Source: Hyphomicrobium sp. (GTDB lineage: Bacteria > Pseudomonadota > Alphaproteobacteria > Rhizobiales > Hyphomicrobiaceae). Taken from it: DNA of 64,000 nucleotides. Where the stretch lies: assembly GCA_030148425.1 (NCBI GenBank), contig JASBTM010000017.1, positions 558,001-622,000 of the forward strand, written 5' to 3'. Position numbers and translations under genes: made by a program. Below, in pieces: positions 54,026-62,475 of this stretch. How positions within the stretch are numbered: the stretch's first letter is position 1; each line of letters starts with the position of its first letter. Under the pieces are notes generated by a model that was given only the letters and a program-made list of their open reading frames with translations, made no database searches and was not told the origin of the DNA.

Positions 54026-55903
54026 CCTCGGCACAAGCGGTTCGGCCCGCACCAGACCCCGGACCGAGTTGCCAAGGTAAATCGTCTTTGTCGAATTGAC
54101 GTCATTTATCGTCAGCCGCGCTTCGACGGCGCGCCCCTCATCGATCAAAGCTGCGCGTAGTGTCCCGGGCAGCAGTCCTGCTGCGAGACGCGGCGTTAAC
54201 AGGCGGCCGTCGCTCTCGATGAAGATCGTGGTCCGGCTGCCTTCGGCGAGTTCACCGTCCTCGTTAAGATAAATGACCTCGTCGGCGCCGAGCGTGTCGG
54301 CGTAATGCTTCCATTCTCGATCGTAAAGCTCACGACGGGTCGTCTTGTGATAGAGGAACAGGTCGCCGCTGTTGGTGCGCGTGTCGGAGACGACATAGCG
54401 CATGACGGCACCGGGAGCCGTCTCAGCTTGCGGCATCGCGGTTGCGGAGACGCCGCCGTCTTCGTCGAGAAGCAAGCGAATGCGCAGCCGCTCTGCGGGG
54501 GCCGTCGCGACAGCGGTGTCGATGGCGTCCCGAACCTTCAATGCGTCATAGGCGAAGCCGAAATACGCGGCCGACGCGGCGAGCCGCGCAAGATGATAAC
54601 CCCTCAGCCAAACGCCATCGCCTGGAACGTAAACCATCGTCTCGATCAACTCGAAACGCCGCACCGGGTCGGTGAGGAATTTCATCTTGAGCAGACACTC
54701 GGCGTATTCTTTCGGACCATCGGAATCGGCGACCACGCCAGAACCGATGCCCATTTCTCCCGCGCCGTTGCGATCCACAATGGCCGTCCGGATCGCGACG
54801 TTAAATTGCGCCGTGCCGTCCGGCGAGAAGCGGCCGATGGCGCCGCAGTAGACGCCGCGCGGCTCCGTCTCAAGCTCGCGGATCAATTCCATCGCGCGGA
54901 TTTTCGGCGCACCTGTGATCGATCCAGGCGGGAAGATCGCCTTCAGGATATCGACGATGCCGACGCCATCCTTCAAGTGCGCCTGCACGCCGGATGTCAT
55001 TTGATGCAGCGTCTTGAAGGTCTCGACGGTGAAGAGATCCGTGACATTGACGGAGCCGAGATCGGCGATGCGGCCGAGGTCGTTGCGCATGAGATCGACG
55101 ATCATCAGATTTTCTGCGCGATTTTTGACGTCCTTGGCGAGTGCGCTGCGCACCTCTGTTTCGCCTTCCGGAGTTCCGGCGCGGGGCGCTGTCCCCTTCA
55201 TCGGCCGCGTCTCGATGATGCGGTCGTGCTGATTGATGAAAAGCTCCGGCGACGCCGATAGGATCGTAACGTCTCCGGTATCGACAATCGCGGCGTAAGC
55301 GACGCGCTGCTTCAGGCGAAGATCGCGATAGAGCGCCAGCGGCGAGCCTTCGAGATTGAACTTCGCCTTGAAGGTCAGATTGAGCTGATAAATGTCGCCG
55401 CTGCGGATGTTCTTCTGAACTTCCTCGAAGCGTTTGACGTAGGCGTCGCGGTCCCAGCTTCGCGCCAGCTTACCGAGCGTCGGATTGCCGATCGCTTCTT
55501 CCGTCAGCCAACTCTGGACTTCGGACCCTGCAAGCTGGCGCGGCCCGGCATAGAGGCCGAACCAAAGTAAGGGCATCTTGCGATCCGGCGGCAACAGGTG
55601 CGCGAGCCTCGGTTCCAACAGATAGCCGAGTTCGTAAGAGAAGAATCCCGCCGCATGCAGACCGCGCGCGATACCCGATTGAAGGGCCTCAAGCGCGGCA
55701 TCAACCTCGGCGGGCTCATCCGCGCGGATGATCTCGACGGGCTTTTCGAAAAGCTCGGATACGGCGTCTAGGCTCGTGCTGTTGTCGAGCAACACGAAAC
55801 CTTCCGCCAGCGCCGGTGACTGAGGTTTCGCGGCGTTGCCGGGAGCGGAGTTCGACGCCCCCTGGCGGGAGGCTTCAGCGGATTTGGGAGAATTGGACTG
55901 CAT
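53996..55903 (-). CDS. pabB: Aminodeoxychorismate synthase component I fused to 4-amino-4-deoxychorismate lyase
   Basis: The 635-residue fusion makes p-aminobenzoate for folate. Residues about 1-420 are PabB, a chorismate-binding domain with the catalytic Lys236 in RPMKGTAPR, the SGDIYQLNLT and DLMRNDLGRIAD blocks and PPGSITGAPK. Residues about 425-635 are a PabC-like PLP lyase of the aminotransferase IV fold, with the PLP lysine in LFLYHKTTRREL and the EVIYLNEDGELAEGSRTTIF region. The first 30 residues are a Ser/Ala/Pro-rich lead, so a later start is possible. The glutamine amidotransferase partner (PabA) is not in the window. Confidence 0.94.
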   Translation of the reverse strand: MQSNSPKSAEASRQGASNSAPGNAAKPQSPALAEGFVLLDNSTSLDAVSELFEKPVEIIRADEPAEVDAALEALQSGIARGLHAAGFFSYELGYLLEPRLAHLLPPDRKMPLLWFGLYAGPRQLAGSEVQSWLTEEAIGNPTLGKLARSWDRDAYVKRFEEVQKNIRSGDIYQLNLTFKAKFNLEGSPLALYRDLRLKQRVAYAAIVDTGDVTILSASPELFINQHDRIIETRPMKGTAPRAGTPEGETEVRSALAKDVKNRAENLMIVDLMRNDLGRIADLGSVNVTDLFTVETFKTLHQMTSGVQAHLKDGVGIVDILKAIFPPGSITGAPKIRAMELIRELETEPRGVYCGAIGRFSPDGTAQFNVAIRTAIVDRNGAGEMGIGSGVVADSDGPKEYAECLLKMKFLTDPVRRFELIETMVYVPGDGVWLRGYHLARLAASAAYFGFAYDALKVRDAIDTAVATAPAERLRIRLLLDEDGGVSATAMPQAETAPGAVMRYVVSDTRTNSGDLFLYHKTTRRELYDREWKHYADTLGADEVIYLNEDGELAEGSRTTIFIESDGRLLTPRLAAGLLPGTLRAALIDEGRAVEARLTINDVNSTKTIYLGNSVRGLVRAEPLVPRLAVDDRNQN

Positions 55904-56030
55904 GGCCCGCTTCTAGCGCGGCGAACCCTGGATTGCCACAGCGCGTTCGTCTGAAGCCGGTGGTTCCGGCTGCAGCAAGCGGTCGCGCCGGTGGTCAGCT
56001 CTCAGATGGCATTTAGCGCCGGGACGCCAC

Positions 56031-56249
56031 TCACCGCCTGAACTGCTGCGGAGGCGGGCGGCGCAGCGGGCGAGGCCCCTTCGACGCGGCGTATCCGTGC
56101 GCGGCGATGCCGATGCCCCAACCCAGGAGCGGCCAGATAAACCAGATGTGCGTCGGGTTCATCATATTGACGACGAAGAGGATCGCGTTGACGACGAGGT
56201 AGGCCAGCAAATGGTATTTGAAGCCCTGATCTTGCAGCAATTTGTTCAT
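56031..56249 (-). CDS. 2TM-domain membrane protein
   Basis: The 72-residue protein has the two-helix 2TM domain pattern: FKYHLLAYLVVNAILFVVNMM, then a short loop NPTHIWFIWPLLGWGIGIAAHGY with the terminal histidine (about residues 9-55), and a Pro/Arg-rich tail. The domain often stands alone or beside LytTR regulators, and its role is unknown. The ATG at 56249 has GGAG at good distance; an ATG at 56261 is possible. Confidence 0.85.
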   Translation of the reverse strand: MNKLLQDQGFKYHLLAYLVVNAILFVVNMMNPTHIWFIWPLLGWGIGIAAHGYAASKGPRPLRRPPPQQFRR

Positions 56250-56466
56250 GTCGTTCTCCATCCCATCGCTCGATTGTTCAACCGCGATGGCATTCGGGTG
56301 TCTCCGTCCATATATATGTTCTCGGAGTAATGCGCACGGACGGACACGGCCACCGTTAATGAGATTATCGCGACTGCAGGGTCCTTGATGGGATCTGGCG
56401 GCCCGGCGCAGCGTTGATATCGGTCAGTCCCCTGCGGGTTAGCAGGTGTTTTTGTGGAGAGCGCAT

Positions 56467-56667
56467 GTGACCAAGGAAAAGCCTAAAGCCGAGATAGACA
56501 AAGAGCTCAATCAAGCTCTTGAGGATACCTTCCCCGGTAGCGATGCGATTGCAGTCGATAGTACGGACGACAAGCCGATCCGGCCAGTCGATCGCAAACC
56601 TCCGCTGATCGACAAAGAACTCGTCGAGAAGCTCGCCGAGGAAGCGAAGTCCAAGAAGACGGATTAG
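56467..56667 (+). CDS. Small acidic protein with an ALEDTFPGSDAIAV motif
   Basis: The 66-residue, highly charged protein has an N-terminal helix KPKAEIDKELNQALEDTFPGSDAIAVDS, about residues 5-32, whose TFPxSD motif recurs in small stress-associated Rhizobiales proteins, and a C-terminal helix with VEKLAEEAKSKK. Function unknown. The start is the GTG at 56467 behind GGAGA; another GTG at 56446 would add seven residues. It converges with the next gene. Confidence 0.7.
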   Translation: MTKEKPKAEIDKELNQALEDTFPGSDAIAVDSTDDKPIRPVDRKPPLIDKELVEKLAEEAKSKKTD

Positions 56668-56703
56668 CCGCCGTTCTTTTGGAACTCTATTAGCGGATAT
56701 AAA

Positions 56704-56916
56704 TTAGGGGTTTGGAACGCCGTGGACGGATTTCATAAGGGCATCTGAAGTCGTCGTCACGCCAGGCGATGGGCCTCGCGCCACAACGTACCAGCCCGCC
56801 AAAACGACGCCGATCAGAAGTACGATCACACTTATCCAAGACGACGACGCCGTGGGTCTCGAAGTTTCGAGATCATCGAGGGGCTGCCCGGTGCGCGGAT
56901 CCGTATGAATGTCCAT
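56704..56916 (-). CDS. Small single-pass membrane protein behind a stress-type promoter
   Basis: The 70-residue protein starts MDIHTDPRTGQPLDDLE, has one membrane helix (about 30-50, SWISVIVLLIGVVLAGWYVVA) and a short tail. The ATG at 56916 follows an excellent GGGAGGAGCGC ribosome binding site, although the frame is open to 57243. A GGAAC-N16-GGTT element lies just upstream, close to the EcfG consensus. Function unknown. Confidence 0.75.
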   Translation of the reverse strand: MDIHTDPRTGQPLDDLETSRPTASSSWISVIVLLIGVVLAGWYVVARGPSPGVTTTSDALMKSVHGVPNP

Positions 56917-56944
56917 GCGCTCCTCCCACTCCACCTTGGCAGAC

Positions 56945-56969
56945 AACCGCGTCTGGCCCTGCAAGTTCC
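56945..56969 (-). promoter_or_regulatory. Weak candidate general-stress promoter (GGAAC-N16-GGTT)
   Basis: On the minus strand GGAAC (56965-56969) and GGTT (56945-56948) are spaced by 16 bases, one mismatch from the EcfG consensus at the first base of the -10. It lies 29 bases upstream of the small membrane gene at 56916. Confidence 0.4.
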
Positions 56970-57058
56970 CGCCTGGAATTACACGACGTTCAAAATGAAA
57001 GGAGTTGATGACAGGAGCAGGTCGACTGTATCGGACTGAATCGGGCAGGGAAAAATTG

Positions 57059-57475
57059 ATGACAATTCGACAAGTCGGTGCGCTCCCATTTCGGAAACTA
57101 CGCGGCGGGGGATTTGAAATTCTTCTCGTTTCGTCGCGTGAAACCGGCCGATGGGTGATCCCGAAAGGCTGGCCTGCCAAGCGTCTGAGCGATCCCAAAG
57201 CCGCCGCGCGGGAAGCGCGCCAAGAAGCAGGTGTATTGGGCAAAATCGGTGGCGTTCCGATTGGGAGTTATCGCTATCGCAAGCGCATGCCCGGAGAAAT
57301 CGTCAAATTGGTCGATGTTGCCGTTTACGCGCTCATGGTCAAAAAGGAACGCAAGAGCTGGCGAGAAAGGCATGAACGCGTGCGCGTGTGGTTTTCTCAG
57401 GTCGAGGCCGCAAAGAAGGTGAGAGAGCCAAAGCTCAAAGAGCTCATCGCAGCTTTCGGGCGTGATGCAATCTAA
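57059..57475 (+). CDS. NUDIX hydrolase (DIPP-like) with altered catalytic glutamate
   Basis: The 138-residue protein resembles the small NUDIX enzymes of Rhizobiales related to diadenosine/diphosphoinositol polyphosphate hydrolases: GRWVIPKGWPAKR, then the Nudix helix AAAREARQEAGV. In the usual REUxEExGU motif the first of the paired glutamates is glutamine here (Gln55, codon CAA), so a metal ligand is changed. Activity may be altered or lost. The ATG at 57059 follows CAGGGAAAAATTG; the frame is open to 57005. It converges with the DUF763 gene four bases away. Confidence 0.88.
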   Translation: MTIRQVGALPFRKLRGGGFEILLVSSRETGRWVIPKGWPAKRLSDPKAAAREARQEAGVLGKIGGVPIGSYRYRKRMPGEIVKLVDVAVYALMVKKERKSWRERHERVRVWFSQVEAAKKVREPKLKELIAAFGRDAI

Positions 57476-57479
57476 TCTC

Positions 57480-58730
57480 TCAGCCCGTGCCGGTCTCGTC
57501 GGAGGTATCCTCTTCCCAACCGAATACTGAAAGGCCACCATATTCAGGCGAGCGAGCGCGCTCTCTGGCAATGTGCGCTTGCAGCGACGGGCCGTCGGCG
57601 GTCTTCTCGAGCCGGCGCGCCTGATCGTCGAGCCGCTTCAAGGCGGCAAGCATCTCGCTGTTTCCGAGCTTCGCTTTCTGCATCGCCGACTTCAGGACGT
57701 TGATCGTCTCGTCGTAGACCTTGATCGCAACGGGATAGGGATGCCGGTCCTTGCCGCCGAGTGCCAACGAAAATCTTCCCGGGTCCTGAAAACGATATGG
57801 CGCGCCATGCACGACTTCCGCGACCATCGCGAGCGACTGAACCGTTCTGGCGCCGACACCCGGGGTCAACAGCAGCTCCGGGAAATCGGTCGGGCCTTGC
57901 TCGATCGCCGCGGCGAGCGTGCCATGCAGACGACGAATGAAAACATCGCCCGAACGAACGTCGTGATGGGCGGGCATGATGAGGTGCGGCAGCGATAACT
58001 GGTCAGATGGCTCCGGCTCCGCATCGGTCTGTGCCATCAACTCCTTCACGATGCGGTCGGGACCGAGCGTCGCGAGCAAGTCGAGCTGCGCCGATCTCGA
58101 TTTCTCCGCCCGGCGATCGGTCAAATTGACGATCTCGCCCTGCGCCGGACCTTCGATGGCCGCATGAGGCTGATCGACGAAGCTCGTCAGAGATCCAGAA
58201 TGCCAATGATACCGGCGCGCTTGGCGCTTCTCGCCGTTCATCCCCTGCTGGACTACGGTCCAATGACCGTCGCGCGTTACGAAGAAGCCGTGGAGGTAGA
58301 GATCGAAACCGTCCTGCACGGCGGCGCTATCGACTTTGGCAACGAGGCGACTCGCGCGGCACAAACCCGGCGCATCGATGCCGACGCGTTGCCCAAGCAT
58401 GGTCAGTTCATCAGGTGTACGGCGCGAATGCCGGCCTCGACCGCCGCAAACGTAAATGCCGAGTTCGTCGCGCATCGGTTCGAGCCCGCGCTTCAAGGCG
58501 CCGATGACGCTCGTCGTAATGCCCGAGGAATGCCAATCCATTCCCATCACCGCACCGAAGGATTGGAACCAGAATGGATGAGCGAGGCGGCCCAACAGTT
58601 CGTCACGGCCGTAGTGCTCGACGATGGCTTGGCAAATGATCGCGCCAAGCGTCGACATGCGCTCCGCGAGCCACGGAGGGACGCGACCGTTATGAAGTGG
58701 GAGATCAGCGCTTCCGGTGCGACGAGCCAT
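57480..58730 (-). CDS. DUF763 family protein
   Basis: The 416-residue protein matches DUF763 over its length, starting RRTGSADLPLHNGRVPPWLAERM, with HPFWFQSFGAVMGMDWHSSGITTSVIGALKRGL, the GIYVCGGRGRHSRRTPDEL stretch and, later, the helix-hairpin-helix-like LLTPGVGARTVQSLAMVAEVVHGAPYRF. The family is spread across archaea and bacteria; its helix-hairpin-helix suggests nucleic acid binding, but its function is unknown. The ATG at 58730 gives the family start; the frame is open to 58766. Confidence 0.88.
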   Translation of the reverse strand: MARRTGSADLPLHNGRVPPWLAERMSTLGAIICQAIVEHYGRDELLGRLAHPFWFQSFGAVMGMDWHSSGITTSVIGALKRGLEPMRDELGIYVCGGRGRHSRRTPDELTMLGQRVGIDAPGLCRASRLVAKVDSAAVQDGFDLYLHGFFVTRDGHWTVVQQGMNGEKRQARRYHWHSGSLTSFVDQPHAAIEGPAQGEIVNLTDRRAEKSRSAQLDLLATLGPDRIVKELMAQTDAEPEPSDQLSLPHLIMPAHHDVRSGDVFIRRLHGTLAAAIEQGPTDFPELLLTPGVGARTVQSLAMVAEVVHGAPYRFQDPGRFSLALGGKDRHPYPVAIKVYDETINVLKSAMQKAKLGNSEMLAALKRLDDQARRLEKTADGPSLQAHIARERARSPEYGGLSVFGWEEDTSDETGTG

Positions 58731-58861
58731 GGAATCGTCATCGCATGTTCGGTCGCGCATCGTCAAATTGATGAATGCAACGCGCGGCGAAGGAAGTTGC
58801 AGTAACCGCGCATTGCGATTTTAGCTGGACTCTTTCCGGCTACGGGGAGCGCGGGCGAGTC

Positions 58862-59050
58862 CTACCGTTGAAACAGCGTCAGGACTGGGCGCTCCGATTC
58901 GCTTCGAATATACGTATGGGGACGCTCCGCAGTGACAGCCGCGCCAGAAATGTTCAAATCGCGTAGCGCGCGCTCGAATGCGGCATCGAACTTGGCTTTC
59001 TTTTCCAGACGGGACGCACGGGCTCGGCGCGTGAACTCGCTCAATTTCAT
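58862..59050 (-). CDS. Small basic orphan protein behind an EcfG-type promoter
   Basis: The 62-residue protein is basic and helical: MKLSEFTRRARASRLEKKAKF, then AAFERALRDLN and a polar end. I do not recognise a domain. The ATG at 59050 has AGGATCGAG upstream; the frame is open to 59149. A perfect GGAAC-N16-CGTT promoter lies about 100 bases upstream, and the leader between holds a GCTCC/GGAGC hairpin. Likely part of the general stress response. Confidence 0.65.
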   Translation of the reverse strand: MKLSEFTRRARASRLEKKAKFDAAFERALRDLNISGAAVTAERPHTYIRSESERPVLTLFQR

Positions 59051-59147
59051 GTCTCGATCCTGTCGAAGGGCCAATGGAGCACCAGCGAGACCCTGAGGCC
59101 GCCAGTGCTCCTTACAGAAAGGAGCTGTCGCTCCATCCGGGATATTC

Positions 59148-59172
59148 AACGCGGATTCACGACTGAGGTTCC
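59148..59172 (-). promoter_or_regulatory. Candidate general-stress (EcfG-type) promoter
   Basis: On the minus strand GGAAC (59168-59172) and CGTT (59148-59151) are exactly 16 bases apart, a full match to the alphaproteobacterial EcfG consensus. It faces the small basic gene starting at 59050 and leaves a leader of about 90 bases. Confidence 0.65.
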
Positions 59173-59200
59173 ACCTGCGCGCTTGTGCGCAGGGCTTCCA

Positions 59201-60055
59201 TCAGCGGTGGCTGCCGCCGCTCGCGTGCCAGCTCATGGCTCGCCCTGAAAACATCGAAGAGCTTCCGCGAAATGCTGGGCGTAAGGCACGCGGCCCAATC
59301 GAATTTAACCCGTTCGATGTCGCTGCGATCGACGGACTTATGACCGACGAGGAACCGACCGTGCGCATGAACGCCGAAGAGCCGGAAGATGCCGGCATCG
59401 AAGCCATCGTTTCGACCGCACTCGCGTTCGTCACGGCGGCGGAGCCGATCAGCGGGCCCATGGCGGTCGACGTCGAACTTCCGCGCGCAGCACCAGCTCC
59501 ACGCGATGCGCGGCTAGAGAGCCCCTGCAGGAACGCCTGCGTCGCGGCTGGCTCCGCAATAGCGGCCGGATAGAAGCTCGTCGATGTCGGCGATGAGACC
59601 GAACCAAGCGCGGACGATGGCGATATGGATATAGGAGTCGTACCCTGCACTGCGTTGAGGGATAACCCGGCGGTGGTCGGCGCTAGGCTCGTTGCGTCGG
59701 GCGTGAGAACGGCTGCCGAACTTGACGGATCGATCGACAATCGGAGGCTCGTATCCGCAGATGGATCGACGCGGTTCGTTTCAATTGGCGGGGGCGTGAA
59801 CGTCGCTGGAACCTCCGAACTCGATTGCACGGCCGCGGAACTTGTCGATTGCTGCGTTTGGCCGGTGACGGGGTTGACCGGGTTAGGAGTCAGCGGACTG
59901 CCGTTATTGTTGGATGGCGTCAACGGACTGCTCGTGTCGGGAGGTGGCGTCGTCGTTTGAGTCTGCGGCGTCGTCCCAGCGTCTTGCGCCATGGCTGCGG
60001 ACGATGCGGTAATTGCAATCGCACCAACGAGTGCCGCTATGGAGAATCTGTTCAT
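59201..60055 (-). CDS. Secreted Ser/Thr/Pro-rich protein
   Basis: The 284-residue protein has a signal peptide (about 1-23, SAAMAQ) and a mature part that is low in complexity and dominated by Ser, Thr, Pro, Ala and Asn, without cysteines or recognisable domains. It ends in a Ser/Gly/Arg-rich segment. It could be a cell-surface or periplasmic filler protein. The ATG at 60055 has GAGG at some distance. A GGAAC-N17-AGTT element upstream suggests stress control. Confidence 0.75.
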   Translation of the reverse strand: MNRFSIAALVGAIAITASSAAMAQDAGTTPQTQTTTPPPDTSSPLTPSNNNGSPLTPNPVNPVTGQTQQSTSSAAVQSSSEVPATFTPPPIETNRVDPSADTSLRLSIDPSSSAAVLTPDATSLAPTTAGLSLNAVQGTTPISISPSSALGSVSSPTSTSFYPAAIAEPAATQAFLQGLSSRASRGAGAARGSSTSTAMGPLIGSAAVTNASAVETMASMPASSGSSAFMRTVGSSSVISPSIAATSNGLNSIGPRALRPAFRGSSSMFSGRAMSWHASGGSHR

Positions 60056-60089
60056 GTTCGCTCAACCTCGGGCATAACCCCGAGATAGG

Positions 60090-60115
60090 AACTTGATGCA
60101 GAATTTCCCAGTTCC
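60090..60115 (-). promoter_or_regulatory. Weak candidate general-stress promoter (GGAAC-N17-AGTT)
   Basis: On the minus strand GGAAC (60111-60115) and AGTT (60090-60093) are 17 bases apart, one mismatch from the EcfG consensus. It lies 35 bases upstream of the Ser/Thr-rich secreted protein gene. Confidence 0.45.
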
Positions 60116-60271
60116 CTAAGGAACAGCGCAACGCCGCAGCATTCTTGTCGCGCCGCCCGGTCAGATCCGACAAATGGATGATGGGCCTGTTACGCTATAT
60201 TTGCTGGGCAGCCATCACGTCGCCACTGTTTGGTATTGAACAGTCCCCGCAATACCGACGCAGGAGGTTGC

Positions 60272-60868
60272 ATGAGAGCAGGAAAATTAGCGGGGGCCTT
60301 GGCCATCTTCTTGGCGTTAGGGGCCGCAGCCGCTGAAGCGGCGCCAGGATATTCTACGGCGAACGTCAATATGAGGACGGGGCCCGACACCGACTTCCCA
60401 AGCGTTGGCGTGATTCCGGAAGGCGATTCCCTGGACGTCCGGGGCTGCCTTCGCGACGAGTCATGGTGCGATGTGATCTGGGGTGGCAATCGCGGCTGGG
60501 TTTACAGCGAGTACCTCGGGTTTGATTACCGTGGCCAGACAACGCTGCTGCCCGACGTCGGCGTTGCCGCATTCGGCATTCCGGTCGTGGCGTTTGCCGC
60601 AGCGGATTATTGGAACCGCTACTACGTCGGCCGTCCGTGGTATGCTGATCGGCAGAGATGGTTCGGCTTTCAAGTGCATACGCGTCCGGGTTGGCGCGCA
60701 CCGCCTCCTGGCCCGCGCCACGCCGGCTGGTGGCGCCAGGGCTATCGTGCTCCGACGGGCATGAGGCCACCGCCGGATCGCGGCTGGCACCGGCCAGACC
60801 GTGGTCCTGGCCAAGGCCCTCGTCCAGGTGATCGTCGCCCGGATTTCCGTCCCGACGACCGACGCTGA
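60272..60868 (+). CDS. Secreted protein with bacterial SH3 domain
   Basis: The 198-residue protein has a signal peptide (about 1-24, AAAAEAAPG) and a bacterial SH3 domain (about 25-88): STANVNMRTGPDTDFPSVGV, LDVRGCLRDESWCDVIWGGNRGWVYSEYL. After a tryptophan/tyrosine-rich stretch, the tail is rich in Pro, Arg, Gly and Asp. SH3b domains usually bind peptidoglycan or other cell-wall ligands. The ATG at 60272 follows AGGAGGTTGC; the frame is open to 60230. Confidence 0.88.
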   Translation: MRAGKLAGALAIFLALGAAAAEAAPGYSTANVNMRTGPDTDFPSVGVIPEGDSLDVRGCLRDESWCDVIWGGNRGWVYSEYLGFDYRGQTTLLPDVGVAAFGIPVVAFAAADYWNRYYVGRPWYADRQRWFGFQVHTRPGWRAPPPGPRHAGWWRQGYRAPTGMRPPPDRGWHRPDRGPGQGPRPGDRRPDFRPDDRR

Positions 60869-60888
60869 CATCGACATCAAGCAAAGAT

Positions 60889-60924
60889 AAAAAGCGCCCA
60901 GGCAGATGCCTCAGGCGCTTTTTT
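60889..60924 (+). terminator. Rho-independent terminator
   Basis: AAAAAGCGCC at 60889-60898 pairs with GGCGCTTTTTT at 60914-60924, with an inner AGGCA/TGCCT stem. It follows the SH3-domain gene by 20 bases. Confidence 0.9.
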
Positions 60925-61049
60925 CTAATCTCCAAGCCATCGCGTGCGGGTCAGAGATCTTCTCCATAACGTCGAGGTGAGCCTCCCAGCCTTTCTATCG
61001 CCGTTCTTCCGCTGACTGAATGCTTGCGGGGAGAAATGGGGTGTGAACG

Positions 61050-61589
61050 ATGGGATTTTTCACATCGAGATTGCTCTTGGCCTTGGCAATCATCGGCGGT
61101 CAGGCGGCGCCGATGTTCGCAGAGGAAGCATCCTCGCTCGCAGCGCTTCCGGCATTCGTCTCGCAGACGGGTCGCGCGAATTATTCCGAAGCCGTGAATG
61201 ACACGAGGTCCAACGTCCAAGCCCGGCGCGCGGCGGAAGCGTTGAGCGCGAAATTCTCCGACATGACGACAAGCTCAATTTCGAAAGACGAGCGGTCATC
61301 AGCGATAGCTTATGCCGATCCGTCCGTAGTTGAGCGAAGCGATGCTTCCAGATCCATTGTCCTCGCCGTAAATCGGCCGGAGGATCCCAAAAATCCTACG
61401 TTCGAAGCACCCGAGCCAGCGCCGAAAGCTCTCGCTCCGACTCGCCGAATTCCGCGACGCGCAATGACCAAGACATCCGAACCGGTCCGTCGTGGTACGA
61501 GCGCGCAAGCCCCGCACAACACGCTTGCGAGCATCGGTCAAAAAGTGGGATTTCTCGATCTGCTCACCAATCCGGCGTTGTGGCACTGA
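61050..61589 (+). CDS. Secreted orphan protein
   Basis: The 179-residue protein has a signal peptide (about 1-24, PMFAEE) and a polar mature domain that is rich in Ser, Ala, Arg and Pro, has no cysteine and shows no domain I know. The C-terminal SIGQKVGFLDLLTNPALWH is hydrophobic. Start ATG at 61050 behind GGGGTG. It converges with the next gene 27 bases away. Confidence 0.65.
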   Translation: MGFFTSRLLLALAIIGGQAAPMFAEEASSLAALPAFVSQTGRANYSEAVNDTRSNVQARRAAEALSAKFSDMTTSSISKDERSSAIAYADPSVVERSDASRSIVLAVNRPEDPKNPTFEAPEPAPKALAPTRRIPRRAMTKTSEPVRRGTSAQAPHNTLASIGQKVGFLDLLTNPALWH

Positions 61590-61616
61590 AACCCAGCGCG
61601 GCAGGCAGCATATCGG

Positions 61617-61823
61617 TCACGCCCCGGTAGCTGCCGTTTGATCACCGAAGACTGCTGCAAAGAAATTTTGGGCATTGCGTTCGCCGCGGTCGGCAAGCTC
61701 GCAAACACGTTGAACGATTTCGTCAGTCGATAATTCCGACTGATCCCGGCGTGCTTCGACAAGAATTTCATTCAAGACGCGCGCGAGATTCTTCAGCTCG
61801 TCCGAGGTGTAGCTGCCGGGCAT
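61617..61823 (-). CDS. Small helical orphan protein behind an EcfG-type promoter
   Basis: The 68-residue protein is predicted helical and acidic: TSDELKNLARVLNEILVEARR, STDEIVQRVCELADRGERNAQNFFAAVF. One cysteine. No known domain, though similar short proteins are common in Rhizobiales. The ATG at 61823 has CAGGGAA upstream. A perfect GGAAC-N16-CGTT promoter sits about 75 bases upstream, marking it as a probable general-stress gene. Confidence 0.7.
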   Translation of the reverse strand: MPGSYTSDELKNLARVLNEILVEARRDQSELSTDEIVQRVCELADRGERNAQNFFAAVFGDQTAATGA

Positions 61824-61897
61824 TGCAATTTCCCTGATTCGACGGACCAGCCGGGATCACCGCAGTGCGGGCCGCCGGCATGTTCAATCGAGACTGA

Positions 61898-61922
61898 AAC
61901 GCATGCAGGCCTGCACAGTTCC
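61898..61922 (-). promoter_or_regulatory. Candidate general-stress (EcfG-type) promoter
   Basis: On the minus strand GGAAC (61918-61922) and CGTT (61898-61901) are exactly 16 bases apart, a full match to the EcfG consensus. It faces the 68-residue gene at 61823. The bases from 61923 to 62121 hold no gene that I can see. Confidence 0.65.
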
Positions 61923-62121
61923 TTATGAAAGGAGGTCCTGGTTGGCCTGCGCCGGAATGGCTAATTGTCCCCCGAGTCCGCCGCGTAACACTTGCGCCAA
62001 CAACCGTATTTGACGAAGCCGAACAGTGGTGAAAATTTACGAGTTATGAAGACGGGCCGCCCCGACGCATGCAAGCATTGAGTCGGTCTGAACTTCTGTT
62101 GCTGATGCGGAAGGTGAGCAG

Positions 62122-62379
62122 ATGGGAAATCTAGTTCTTCTTAGTGGCGAACGCGCAAAAAAAGAGTTGGAAGAAAAGCAGAGAATTATCGTCGGTTTGA
62201 AGGAGCTTTTGGCGCGCGCCGAGTGCGGAGAGCTTAAGGCGATTTGCTACGCGAGCGTAGACGCCGACGGGCAAAACGTAACGCTCGGCATTCTGCAAGA
62301 CGACAAGACGGGACTTCACGAATTGATTGGTCTATCGCAGATGTTGAGCGACGCCATCTTGCAAGGTGCGAGGGACTAG
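62122..62379 (+). CDS. Small orphan protein
   Basis: The 85-residue protein has a charged N-terminal helix (GERAKKELEEKQRIIVGLKELL) and a small alpha/beta part with CYASVDADGQNVTLGILQDDKTGLHELIGL. It lacks signal or membrane segments. No family recognised. The ATG at 62122 has a GGAAGGTGAGCAG ribosome binding site. A hairpin at 62476-62510 probably terminates it. Confidence 0.7.
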   Translation: MGNLVLLSGERAKKELEEKQRIIVGLKELLARAECGELKAICYASVDADGQNVTLGILQDDKTGLHELIGLSQMLSDAILQGARD

Positions 62380-62475
62380 ACCTCAAAAGAATCGCGGATT
62401 TCGAAACGAGGCTGAAATAAGCGGCGTTTCCTGCGGAAAACGAGAGAATTAGCCGTTCTCGTTTTCGGGTAAAGG

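Noticed and set aside
60116-60140. GGAAC on the plus strand as a second EcfG promoter for the SH3-domain gene
   Set aside because: No CGTT-like element lies 16 or 17 bases downstream of it.
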